DNA of 12,483 nucleotides from an uncultured Clostridia bacterium (GCA_945835425.1 CAMAJC010000022.1:1-12483); one strand, 5' to 3'. Shown: positions 1 to 6,684, counted from the first letter of the stretch. Notes: generated from the sequence alone by a model not told the origin. Numbers and translations: made by a program.

Positions 1-20
1 CATTTTCCGCTTCCCTTTTT
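1..20 (-). other. possible start codon and ribosome site of the next minus-strand gene
   Basis: The first three bases read ATG on the minus strand. They are preceded by AAGGGAAG at a spacing of about 6 bases, which would suit a ribosome binding site. If real, a gene begins here and leaves the window. It lies downstream of the terminator at 43-75, so it would need its own promoter. Only one codon is visible, so nothing can be said about the product. Confidence 0.25.
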
Positions 21-42
21 CCATCCCTTAATAAACCAACAT

Positions 43-75
43 AAAAATCCGCCCCGAAAGCATCCCGGAGCGGAT
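43..75 (-). terminator. intrinsic terminator after larA
   Basis: On the minus strand the arms ATCCGC (75 to 70) and GCGGAT (52 to 47) pair, continue past one mismatch with a CGG/CCG helix, and are followed directly by a run of five T. It sits about 60 bases after the larA stop codon and probably ends the ECF transporter-larA transcript. A run of T also follows the hairpin on the plus strand (75-79), so it could work in both directions. Confidence 0.8.
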
Positions 76-132
76 TTTTGACGTGATGATTTATGAGCAT
101 TTATGCGCATATCTGAGCAAAATAACGGCCGT

Positions 133-1413
133 TTATTCCTGCGGCATGGGGACGATGCTGCCGGCAAAGGGCAGGACACAGACGCTTTTTCCGGTGAAAT
201 CGATCTTTTTGACCAGCGAATCGAGGTCGTTTCCTGCCTCGATTCCCATCGGCCGCACCATTTCCGGGTCGAGTTCGGTGAGGGTGTAGACGTGGGCAGC
301 CTTGTGGAGCTGCTCGACGGTCAGATAGAAGATATAGCCGCCGATTGTGAAATCCGCCCGCAGGGATTCATCTAAGTGCCCTTCCGAGAGCGGTTTCAGC
401 CAGCTGAAATAATCCGGTGCGCCGCCGCCTTCCGGGCATTTGCACAGCCAGAGCATCGTGCCGCCCGGCTTCAGCGCACGCATGGCGTTGAGCATTCCCT
501 TGCATCCCTGGTACAGGTTCATATCCTTCGGGTGTCCGCCGGTGGAGCACACGACGACGTCTGCCTGCCGGTCAATCGGGATTTCATAGCAGCGCTTCTG
601 ATAGTCGCAGCTCGCTTTCCAGGCCTTGTCGAGGTCGCCGCTGAAAATGCCGTTGTGAACGCCCGACGTGGCGACGACGAGGTTTATGCTGAATGCCACA
701 TGGACAAGCTGCGCCGCCTCGGCCATATCCTCATGGATCGGGTTATGCTCCAGCTTGCAGCAGCCGACCCGCGCATCCGAATGGGGTGCATGGGGGTCAA
801 GGGCGCGGCTGTGGTTCTGACGGATGGTGCTCCGGCTGGCGACGCCGGGCAGGATGTTTTTCCGGCCGCCGCCGAAGCCTGCCATCATATGATGCACCGT
901 ACCGCCGACGACAATTACCTTTCGCCCGATTACCAGTTTATTGACCCTGACCTCGGTCCCGCGGGAAGTCGTGCCGACATAGACCTGATCGGGCGCGTCG
1001 CAGTCGTGGTCGACGACCGTCACCTTGTTTACGACCTCCTGCGAGCAGATTTTGACCAGCTCGGCCGGCGTGGAGTGGCGGTGGGTCCCCAGGGCAATGA
1101 GGACGGTCATCTGCCCATAAGGCACGCCGTTTACTTCATGCAGGTAATCGACCAGCAGCGGGATGATCTTGTCCTGATGCATCCAGCTGCGGGTGATGTC
1201 GCTGACCACGATGGTCACGGAATCGTCCGGCGCGATGATTTCCCGCAGCGGTGCGCTGCCGATGACACCGTCGGTGACTGAATGAAGAAATGCCGCTTTC
1301 AGATCGGTGATCTCGTCCATCGGCAGCGGCAGGATCGTTTGAATATCCGCGGCGCTCTGAATATCGACTGTGCGGCTCTCTTCGCCGTATCGTAAAGTAA
1401 CTTTTGCGTCCAT
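133..1413 (-). CDS. larA: LarA-family nickel-dependent 2-hydroxyacid racemase
   Basis: Predicted cytoplasmic racemase/epimerase of 426 residues, the usual length of LarA, which uses a nickel-pincer nucleotide to interconvert the stereoisomers of lactate or related 2-hydroxyacids. Family landmarks are visible: GTH with His111, a HHMMAGFGGGRKNILPG block with His174/His175 and Lys185, and His201 in the RQNHS stretch. These correspond closely in spacing to the catalytic and nickel-binding residues known for LarA (two catalytic His, the pincer-attaching Lys, and a metal His). The ATG at 1413 is chosen because GAAAGGGA precedes it; an in-frame upstream ATG at 1479 would overlap the intergenic hairpin. 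It follows ecfT after 80 bases and appears to be the last gene of a tryptophan T-box operon. The cofactor genes larB, larC and larE are not in the window. LarA relatives act on several substrates, including aromatic ones, so lactate is not assured. Confidence 0.9.
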   Translation of the reverse strand: MDAKVTLRYGEESRTVDIQSAADIQTILPLPMDEITDLKAAFLHSVTDGVIGSAPLREIIAPDDSVTIVVSDITRSWMHQDKIIPLLVDYLHEVNGVPYGQMTVLIALGTHRHSTPAELVKICSQEVVNKVTVVDHDCDAPDQVYVGTTSRGTEVRVNKLVIGRKVIVVGGTVHHMMAGFGGGRKNILPGVASRSTIRQNHSRALDPHAPHSDARVGCCKLEHNPIHEDMAEAAQLVHVAFSINLVVATSGVHNGIFSGDLDKAWKASCDYQKRCYEIPIDRQADVVVCSTGGHPKDMNLYQGCKGMLNAMRALKPGGTMLWLCKCPEGGGAPDYFSWLKPLSEGHLDESLRADFTIGGYIFYLTVEQLHKAAHVYTLTELDPEMVRPMGIEAGNDLDSLVKKIDFTGKSVCVLPFAGSIVPMPQE

Positions 1414-1446
1414 ATTATCCCTTTCTTCCATATAAATAATAAATAT

Positions 1447-1481
1447 GCGTGCCTTTCCCTGTGCTGCGGGGAAAAACACGC
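1447..1481 (-). repeat. imperfect intergenic hairpin between ecfT and larA
   Basis: The arms GCGTG and CACGC pair, then after a two-base mismatch TTTCCC pairs with GGGAAA, leaving a short loop. The hairpin starts about 12 bases after the ecfT stop. No T run follows it on the minus strand, so it is not a normal terminator; it may act in mRNA processing or stability. Its sequence resembles the hairpins at 3972-4002 and 9601-9629. Confidence 0.55.
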
Positions 1482-1492
1482 AGAGAAAAACG

Positions 1493-1520
1493 ATTATAAC
1501 AGCGCCGAAATGATGATCAA
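1493..1520 (-). promoter_or_regulatory. candidate internal promoter for larA
   Basis: On the minus strand TTGATC (1520-1515) and a perfect TATAAT (1498-1493) are 16 bases apart. The -10 box overlaps the ecfT stop codon. It would start transcription near 1486 and drive larA alone through the hairpin at 1447-1481. The -35 match is only partial and this is sequence inspection only. Confidence 0.35.
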
Positions 1521-2252
1521 AACCACTGTCAGGGCGATGCAGACCCCATCTCCCGCGGCGAACGGATAATCCCGGTAGCCGCTGCGGACGGTGCGCAGGT
1601 TAAAGCCTCTCACCTCGGCGCTCATGGCGCCCGCATCGACCTTTTTCAGGCTGGACATCAGCAGCGGCACGACCAGCGGCACAACCAGCCCGATCTTTTT
1701 GAAGATGTTTTTGGTGTCGTATTCCACGCCGCGGGCTTTCTGCGCGTCCTCGATATCGTGGAACTCAGAGGTGAACAGCGGGACGAATCGGAATGCGGTC
1801 GTGACGATGAAGGCGTAGCGGTAGGGGATGTGCAGCCGCTTGACCATGGCGCCGCAGAGGTCGGTCATCTGGGTGATCGCGAAAAGCAGCATCATCGGCA
1901 GCATTGTCGCGATGATCCGGCAGCTGAGGAGCAGTGCGCTGAAAACGCCGCCGGTCGTGAAGATGCAAAGGCTGCCGATTTTGAGGAGCGGCGTGCCGGT
2001 GCGGACGAAGAGCAGCTGCAGAATAAACATCATCCCGCCGAGAATCAGCAGGTTTTTGGTCAGGGAGAGCGCCCGTTTCCCCAGCCCTGCAAAAAAGCAG
2101 ATGATCAGCATCAGAAAAATCAGCCCCAGCTCGACGAAGATACTGTCGCTGATGATGCAGGCGACGCAGTAGAGGAACACCGCCAGCAGCTTGGTGACCG
2201 GGTTTAACTTGTGCAGAAAGGATTCTCCCGGCTGATATTGCAGCAGGTTCAT
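1494..2252 (-). CDS. ecfT: EcfT, energy-coupling transmembrane protein of an ECF transporter
   Basis: Membrane scaffold of 252 residues that links the two EcfA ATPases to the substrate-binding S component in an energy-coupling factor importer. Hydrophobic segments lie at about residues 20-57, 66-84, 97-130, 145-160 and 235-252. The long polar helical part carries the two ATPase-coupling motifs of the family: a full AlaArgGly in AQKARG (173-175) and a ValArgGly version in SAEVRG (214-216). It begins with an ATG that overlaps the TGA of the preceding ATPase by four bases, with GGAGG ten bases upstream, so translational coupling is likely. Length and topology fit the family. The second motif with Val in place of Ala is a common type of variation and does not suggest a broken gene. 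Confidence 0.92.
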   Translation of the reverse strand: MNLLQYQPGESFLHKLNPVTKLLAVFLYCVACIISDSIFVELGLIFLMLIICFFAGLGKRALSLTKNLLILGGMMFILQLLFVRTGTPLLKIGSLCIFTTGGVFSALLLSCRIIATMLPMMLLFAITQMTDLCGAMVKRLHIPYRYAFIVTTAFRFVPLFTSEFHDIEDAQKARGVEYDTKNIFKKIGLVVPLVVPLLMSSLKKVDAGAMSAEVRGFNLRTVRSGYRDYPFAAGDGVCIALTVVLIIISALL

Positions 2253-3070
2253 GCAGGTGCGCCTCCTTTTTTCGCGGCTGCTTTCAGGGCCGCCGCCATC
2301 TCATCGACCGTATAGACATCCTTGAATCGGTCGCCGAACCGCAGAGCCAGCGCCGGAATCTGCGCCGGGCGGACATGGGCCTTCTCAAGAATCGACAGGT
2401 CTTTCATGATCTCGGTGACCGGTCCGTCGCCCTGCAGCTGTCCGTTTGTGAGGACGAGGACCCGCTTTGCGTACTGCTGGACCAGCTCCATATCGTGGCT
2501 GACCATCAGCACGGTCAGGCCGGTTTCGCGGTTCAGTCTGGTGATATAGTCCATGATGGCGATACATTCCTTATAGTCCAGCCCGGTGGTCGGTTCGTCG
2601 AGGATGACCATCTTCGGGCGGCAGATCAGAACACTTGCCAGAGCAATCCGCTGCCGTTCGCCGCGGCTGCGGGTGAAGGGGAACCAGTCGCCGTCCAGCG
2701 AGAAGTCCCGCAGCGCCTCCTCGGTGCGCGCCTTTACTTCTTCTTCCGGCACGCCCTGGACCTTCAGCCCAAAGGCCAGTTCTTCCCGGACGGTGTTCTG
2801 GCAGATCTGGCGGTCGGGGTTCTGGAAAAGGAAGCCGACCTTGCGGGCGATGGCGCTGGTGCGGGTGGTACGGGTGTCGGCGCCGTCCAGCAGGACTTTG
2901 CCGGAGGTGGGGAGCAGCAGGCCGTTCGCCAGGCGGCTGACGGTGGATTTTCCTGCGCCGTTGGAGCCGATCAGGGCGACAAAATCGCCGTCGCCGATTG
3001 TAAAGGAGAGGTCGGGGATGATGGGCGGTGTTTCCGGGTATTCAAAATGCACATGTTCAAACGCCAGCAT
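2249..3070 (-). CDS. ecfA2: ECF transporter ATPase subunit, second of the pair
   Basis: ABC-type ATPase of 273 residues that powers uptake as one half of an EcfA heterodimer. Visible motifs: Walker A GSNGAGKST (35-43), Q-loop Gln83 in LFQNPDRQ, Walker B MVILDEP with catalytic Glu159, and H-loop His192. The signature motif is atypical: SRGERQR at 135-141 in place of LSGGQ. The ATP site this signature completes therefore probably differs from the other one. The ATG at 3070 has GGAGG nine bases upstream and overlaps the end of the previous ATPase gene by 14 bases. It overlaps ecfT by four bases, so the three genes are tightly coupled. The names ecfA1 and ecfA2 are used here only for gene order. 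Confidence 0.92.
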   Translation of the reverse strand: MLAFEHVHFEYPETPPIIPDLSFTIGDGDFVALIGSNGAGKSTVSRLANGLLLPTSGKVLLDGADTRTTRTSAIARKVGFLFQNPDRQICQNTVREELAFGLKVQGVPEEEVKARTEEALRDFSLDGDWFPFTRSRGERQRIALASVLICRPKMVILDEPTTGLDYKECIAIMDYITRLNRETGLTVLMVSHDMELVQQYAKRVLVLTNGQLQGDGPVTEIMKDLSILEKAHVRPAQIPALALRFGDRFKDVYTVDEMAAALKAAAKKGGAPA

Positions 3071-3908
3071 CGGCCAGCACCTCCTTTACCATCTTTTCCG
3101 CCTGATCGAGGTCGAGCGGGATTGCACCGTGATAGAGTCCAGCGGCTGTCAGCTGCTGTCCCAGTTCGACGACACGGGGAACGTTGATGCCTAGGTTTTT
3201 AAACAGCGGAACCTGCTGGACGATCTCTTCGCTCCTGCCGTCAAAGACGATTTTGCCTGCGTCCATGACCAGCAGCCGGTCGACATATTCGCATAGCAGC
3301 ATGATCTTCTGCTCGACGACGATGACCGTCTTGCCGAACTCCCGGTTTAAACGGCGGAGGATATCGAAAATCATGATGCTGCTTGCGGGGTCCAGCTCGC
3401 CGGTCGGTTCATCCAGAACGATGATCTCCGGGTCCATGGCGAGGATCGCCGCGATAGCGACCTTCTGCTTCTGACCGCCGGAAAGGGAGCTGATCTGCCG
3501 GTCTTTGAGGTCGCGGATGCCGAGCATATCCAGTACGCTGTCCAGCCTTCTGCCAATCTCGTCGTGGGGAACGCCGAAGTTTTCCATCCCGAAGAGGATT
3601 TCGTCCTCGACGATGCTGGAGACCATCTGGCTGTCGATATCCTGGAACACTTCGCCGACAAACTGCGCCAGCTTCTCCGGCTTGACCTCGACGGTATCCA
3701 GGCCGTTTACCTTGACCGAGCCGTAAAAATCGCCGTCAAAGTGGTGCGGGATGATGCCGCTGAGGGTGTAGGTCAGGGTCGATTTTCCCGCGCCCGAGTT
3801 GCCGATGATGCCCACAAAGGCGCCGTTTTCGATCGTCATGGAAATGCCCTGTAAGGCGAACGCTTCACTGCTTTTGTAGCGGAAGCTGAAATCTTCAAAC
3901 TGGATCAT
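3057..3908 (-). CDS. ecfA1: ECF transporter ATPase subunit, first of the pair
   Basis: ABC-type ATPase of 283 residues, partner of the following EcfA subunit. Visible motifs: Walker A GNSGAGKST (36-44), Q-loop Gln89 in EVFQD, canonical signature LSGGQ (142-146), and Walker B IIVLDEP with Glu167. At the H-loop, where His is usual, the chain reads VVEQK, placing Gln200. The ATG at 3908 is preferred. An in-frame TTG nine bases upstream would lie only two bases from the GGAGGG ribosome site, whereas the ATG is about 11-12 bases away, which is long but workable. A 148-base gap holding two hairpins separates it from the S-component gene. Because its Walker motifs face the partner's signature in the dimer, Gln200 and the partner's SRGERQ fall in the same ATP site. 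Confidence 0.92.
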   Translation of the reverse strand: MIQFEDFSFRYKSSEAFALQGISMTIENGAFVGIIGNSGAGKSTLTYTLSGIIPHHFDGDFYGSVKVNGLDTVEVKPEKLAQFVGEVFQDIDSQMVSSIVEDEILFGMENFGVPHDEIGRRLDSVLDMLGIRDLKDRQISSLSGGQKQKVAIAAILAMDPEIIVLDEPTGELDPASSIMIFDILRRLNREFGKTVIVVEQKIMLLCEYVDRLLVMDAGKIVFDGRSEEIVQQVPLFKNLGINVPRVVELGQQLTAAGLYHGAIPLDLDQAEKMVKEVLADAGV

Positions 3909-3971
3909 GATCTGCAAGTCCCTCCACTGTTTCCTTCAAATCTGTCTGTTTAGGAAGCCTTGATCTATGTG

Positions 3972-4002
3972 GCTTTTTCCCCGCCGAAGGCGGGGAAAAA
4001 GC
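3972..4002 (-). repeat. perfect 14-bp intergenic hairpin
   Basis: A 31-base palindrome with 14-bp arms (GCTTTTTCCCCGCC and its complement) and a three-base loop, placed between the S-component and first ATPase genes. No T run follows on either strand because the A and T tracts are inside the stem, so it does not look like a terminator that would split the operon. A role in RNA processing or differential stability between the S component and the energising module is possible. Confidence 0.75.
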
Positions 4003-4025
4003 ATTTCATCAGAGGTTTCGTAGGA

Positions 4026-4039
4026 CCGTTTACAAACGG
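4026..4039 (-). repeat. small hairpin after the S-component gene
   Basis: Arms CCGTTT and AAACGG pair perfectly with a two-base spacer, so the real loop must open by one or two pairs. It lies about 20 bases after the S-component stop codon, ahead of the larger hairpin at 3972-4002. No T run follows. Confidence 0.4.
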
Positions 4040-4056
4040 GCTTTCGCTGCCGGTGC

Positions 4057-4593
4057 TTATTTATTCATGATGCGGTTGACCGGGATGCTGAGGATGGTGA
4101 CGATCACGCAGTTGAGCGCCGCGGTCACGAAGCAGACCATCGACATCTGGAGGAAGGTCGCCATGGTCATCGGATGGACGTAGAAAATAGCGGCCAGAGC
4201 GACGAAGGAATAACCGGAAGCGAGGGTCGTAAGGAAGGTGGTGACCAGGGGTTTGACGACCTTGGGCAGCGGGATCATGATCAACAGGCACATGACAATC
4301 GCGCCGACGAGTTCGCTGCCGAGGTTGATCCAGGGCATGCTGGTGCCGATCTGGCTGATGCAGCCGGAGATCAGGCCGATGACCGCCGCTTCACGGAGCT
4401 TCGGTTTGACGATCAGGATGGACAGGCAGTAGGTTGCGATCAGGAAGTTGGGGTGCATGCCCGCGACGGCGAGGAAGCCGGCGCAGAGCCGCAGTACGAC
4501 GCCGACCGCCATCATGACGCCGACCAGCAGGAGGTTGTTGAGGTTTTTCAGTCCGGTTTCGTGTGTTGCGGTTACAGTTCTCTTTTCAGCCAT
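4057..4593 (-). CDS. trpP: ECF transporter S component, TrpP-like (probable tryptophan uptake)
   Basis: Small membrane protein of 178 residues that would bind the substrate and dock on the EcfT/EcfA module encoded just downstream. About five to six hydrophobic segments are visible (near residues 21-45, 50-62, 68-82, 93-110, 116-137 and 146-170). The stretch GMHPNFL followed by the VIGLISGCISQIGTSMPW region resembles the TrpP family (GMKPDM..., ...SALTTTFPGG...) as I know it. That resemblance and the UGG T-box ahead of the gene agree on tryptophan as substrate. The ATG at 4593 has AAAGGA eight bases upstream; an in-frame ATG at 4674 has no ribosome site and would add 27 non-family residues. 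The assignment rests on recalled family patterns, so another aromatic or indole compound cannot be excluded. Confidence 0.75.
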   Translation of the reverse strand: MAEKRTVTATHETGLKNLNNLLLVGVMMAVGVVLRLCAGFLAVAGMHPNFLIATYCLSILIVKPKLREAAVIGLISGCISQIGTSMPWINLGSELVGAIVMCLLIMIPLPKVVKPLVTTFLTTLASGYSFVALAAIFYVHPMTMATFLQMSMVCFVTAALNCVIVTILSIPVNRIMNK

Positions 4594-4704
4594 GGTAAAA
4601 ATCCTTTCCTGTGCGGATAAATTTTTCTTTTTGCCCATCATCTGCCGCACAATCATCCAGATGAAGGGAAACATGCTGTCGGATGTCGGATCGGATTTTC
4701 CCGT

Positions 4705-5019
4705 AGAAAAACAAAAAGATCTGTCCTTAAATTAAGGACAGATCTGAAATCTGCGGTACCACCTTAATTGCCGCCTGTAAAAGTATCCTATACTTCTATA
4801 GTCCACTCCCGCAGACGACCACTCTCCGAAATGCAAGCACATTCCCGGCCTTTAACGCAGGCATACGTCTTGGGTACTGGATGGGAAAATCCCACCGTTC
4901 ACCTCGCCCTCTGTGGTCCATTTGCAGGCTGCTTACTGCGGGATTTCCATCATCGCCCGCTCTCTGGAAGCGCATATCCTGTTTGATATCCACATCATCG
5001 GTTTGTTGTTATTGGTTAT
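4705..5019 (-). promoter_or_regulatory. T-box riboswitch, tRNA-Trp specific (UGG specifier)
   Basis: Leader RNA that senses uncharged tRNA and controls the ECF operon by antitermination. The conserved T-box core GGTGGTACCGC lies at 4763-4753, with the acceptor-pairing bulge TGGT at 4761-4758. The antiterminator arms are GCGG (4774-4771) and CCGC (4756-4753). In stem I, TGTGG (4994-4990) pairs with CCACA (4916-4912), and CAGG (4981-4978) pairs with CCTG (4928-4925). Between these helices the 3' strand of the internal loop reads CAAATGGA, which puts UGG at 4920-4918 exactly in the specifier position, followed by the expected purine. AGAGAG and a GCGGG/CCCGC hairpin form the distal part. Uncharged tRNA-Trp would therefore stabilise the antiterminator and switch on the transporter. 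Specifier and structure were worked out by eye. Confidence 0.9.
4711..4745 (-). terminator. T-box regulated terminator
   Basis: Arms AGATCTGTCCTTAA and TTAAGGACAGATCT form a 14-bp palindrome (4745-4732 with 4730-4717) followed by TTTTTGTTTTT on the minus strand. It is immediately downstream of the T-box core, and is the off-state structure of the riboswitch. Confidence 0.9.
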
Positions 5020-5025
5020 GCACAC

Positions 5026-5054
5026 ATAATAGCACCGTCAAAAACTTTTGTCAA
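5026..5054 (-). promoter_or_regulatory. promoter of the T-box/ECF transporter operon
   Basis: Perfect -35 TTGACA (5054-5049), 17-base spacer, and -10 TATTAT (5031-5026) on the minus strand. Transcription should begin near 5019, just ahead of stem I of the T-box. It is a housekeeping sigma-type promoter, so control is expected mainly at the T-box. Confidence 0.88.
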
Positions 5055-5128
5055 CACCTTTTCTAAAAAATGGCAGTTCAACGATTTTGTGCAGGACTGA
5101 TTTATGAAAATTGCATAATGAAATTCAT

Positions 5129-6526
5129 TTATGCCTTTTTCCCGCCGAGAATCTTCTTAAACCGGAAGAAAAAGATGGTCGTCGTGGTGATCGAAGCGAG
5201 GATATCGGCGATCGGCTCCGACAGGAAAACGCCGTCGGTGGCCGGAAGGATGCCGGTGCTGGTGAAAACAGCCGGCAGGATCAGTGCCAGCGGAATCAGC
5301 AGGAAAACCTTGCGCAGCAGCGCACAGAACATCGAGACCTTTGCTTCGCCCAAGGCCAGGAAGGTGTTCTGGCAGGCGTTTTGCCCGAACATCGTGATGA
5401 CGCCGAACAGGAAGATGCGGGCGCCGTGGGAGCCGATTTCCAGCAGGGAAGCGTCGCTGCTGAACAGCCGGATGACGACCGACGGGAACAGCTGGATCAG
5501 CGACCAGACGATCAGGCAGTAGATCATATTGCAGGTAATCAGCCGCTTGAAGGTGGCCTTCACCCGGTCGTAGTTGCCCGCGCCGTAGTTGTAGCTGGTG
5601 ATCGGCTGTGCGCCCTGGCAGGTGCCCAGCATCGGCATCATGACGACGGTGGTGCAGGTGACCAGCAGGGAGATGACCGAGACGTAATCGTCGCCGCCGT
5701 ATTTCTGCATATTGGAAGTGAAGACGATCTGGATGGCGCTCTCGGTGACGTTCATGATAAAGGGCGAAAGGCCGAGGGCCACGACCGGCTTCATAATCGC
5801 CCACTGCGGCCGCAGGACGGCTTTCCGGATTTTCAGGGTGGTCTTTTTGCCGAACAGGAAGGTCAAAACCCATACAGCCGAGGCGGTCTGCGCCAGAACG
5901 GTTGCGATGGCGGCGCCCCTGACCCCGAGGCCCAGCACGAAGATAAACAGCGGGTCGAGGAGGATGTTGATGACCGCGCCGATCAGGGTCGTCCGCATCG
6001 AGACCGACGCAAAGCCCTGCGCGGTGATAAAGGCGTTCATCCCGAGGGAAATCTGGACGCACACCGTCCCGATCAGGTAGATGGACAGGTAATCCTGCGC
6101 GTAGGGAAGGGTGGCGTCCGACGCGCCGAAGGCGATCAGCAGCGGGGTCTTTACCAGGTAAATGATCAGCATCAGGACAGCCGACAGGATGATCATCGTC
6201 ATAAAGCACTGGGAGAGGATTTTTTCGGCGTGGTCTTTTTTCTGCTCGCCCATCTTGATCGAGGCGAGCGGCGCGCCGCCCTGGCCGATGAGGTAGGCGA
6301 AGGCGGAGATGATCATAATCAGCGGAAAGGAAACGCCGATGCCCGCCAGAGCGGTTTTCCCGACGCCTTCTATCCGCCCGATGTACATCCGGTCGACAAT
6401 GTTGTAAAGGGCGTTGATGATCTGGGCGGTGATGCAGGGAATCGCCAGCTTAAACATCAGTTTGCCGACCGGTGCGGTCCCGAGGAGATCATTCTTGGTG
6501 GATACGGCTTGTTTTTCTTCAGACAT
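5129..6526 (-). CDS. MATE family multidrug/metabolite efflux transporter
   Basis: Integral membrane exporter of 465 residues, the usual MATE length, which pumps organic molecules out using a Na+ or H+ gradient. About twelve hydrophobic segments are spread over two halves. Family-like stretches are the first-helix region with NIVDRMYIGRI and ALAGIGVSFPL (about residues 42-69), and the start of the second half with CQGAQPITSYNYGAGN (about 303-318). The ATG at 6526 is preferred, since GAAAGAAG lies seven bases upstream; the ATG six bases earlier is almost touching that site. It has its own promoter and a leader of about 70 bases, and stands alone between two terminators/promoters. No clear terminator is visible between its stop and the T-box promoter, so read-through into the next unit is possible. 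The substrate cannot be told from the sequence. Confidence 0.92.
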   Translation of the reverse strand: MSEEKQAVSTKNDLLGTAPVGKLMFKLAIPCITAQIINALYNIVDRMYIGRIEGVGKTALAGIGVSFPLIMIISAFAYLIGQGGAPLASIKMGEQKKDHAEKILSQCFMTMIILSAVLMLIIYLVKTPLLIAFGASDATLPYAQDYLSIYLIGTVCVQISLGMNAFITAQGFASVSMRTTLIGAVINILLDPLFIFVLGLGVRGAAIATVLAQTASAVWVLTFLFGKKTTLKIRKAVLRPQWAIMKPVVALGLSPFIMNVTESAIQIVFTSNMQKYGGDDYVSVISLLVTCTTVVMMPMLGTCQGAQPITSYNYGAGNYDRVKATFKRLITCNMIYCLIVWSLIQLFPSVVIRLFSSDASLLEIGSHGARIFLFGVITMFGQNACQNTFLALGEAKVSMFCALLRKVFLLIPLALILPAVFTSTGILPATDGVFLSEPIADILASITTTTIFFFRFKKILGGKKA

Positions 6527-6601
6527 GGACATACTTCTTTCTCAAAAGCGTAACTGCGCGCAGAAAACCTGCAGCACAGGTAAAATGTACTTGCATATAT
6601 T

Positions 6602-6630
6602 ATGATAACGCGCAGAAAGAGCCGTGTCAA
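6602..6630 (-). promoter_or_regulatory. promoter of the MATE transporter gene
   Basis: Perfect TTGACA (6630-6625), 17-base spacer and TATCAT (6607-6602) on the minus strand. The start point would be near 6595, giving a leader of roughly 70 bases. The leader contains a CCTG/CAGG hairpin and the self-complementary CTGCGCGCAG, of no clear function. Confidence 0.8.
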
Positions 6631-6654
6631 TAGTTTGTCTCCGATGCGGACAGC

Positions 6655-6684
6655 AAAAATGCCGCCTGCGTTTTGCAGGCGGCA
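6655..6684 (-). terminator. intrinsic terminator after the sigma/beta-propeller operon
   Basis: On the minus strand the arms GCCGCCTGC and GCAGGCGGC (9 bp, 6683-6675 with 6669-6661) with a five-base loop are followed by ATTTTTGC. It lies about 50 bases after the stop of the beta-propeller gene and just before the MATE promoter, cleanly separating the two units. Confidence 0.9.

Noticed and set aside
376..1281. Long plus-strand open frame (301 codons) opposite larA
   Set aside because: It mirrors the codon pattern of larA, has no ribosome site or family resemblance, and larA has intact catalytic motifs.
3972..4002. Hairpin between the S-component and ATPase genes as an operon-splitting terminator
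   Set aside because: No T run follows on the minus strand, and no promoter was recognised in the gap before the ATPase gene.
4594..4674. Upstream in-frame ATG adding 27 residues to the S component
   Set aside because: No ribosome site at 4674, while AAAGGA correctly precedes the ATG at 4593.
4796..4993. Short minus-strand open frame (65 codons) inside the T-box leader, as a leader peptide
   Set aside because: No ribosome site precedes it and the stretch is explained by stem I and later helices of the T-box.
5111..6553. Long plus-strand open frame (480 codons) opposite the MATE gene
   Set aside because: The composition is an artificial-looking Asp/Gln/Arg/Gly mixture typical of antisense reading of a GC-rich membrane protein gene.
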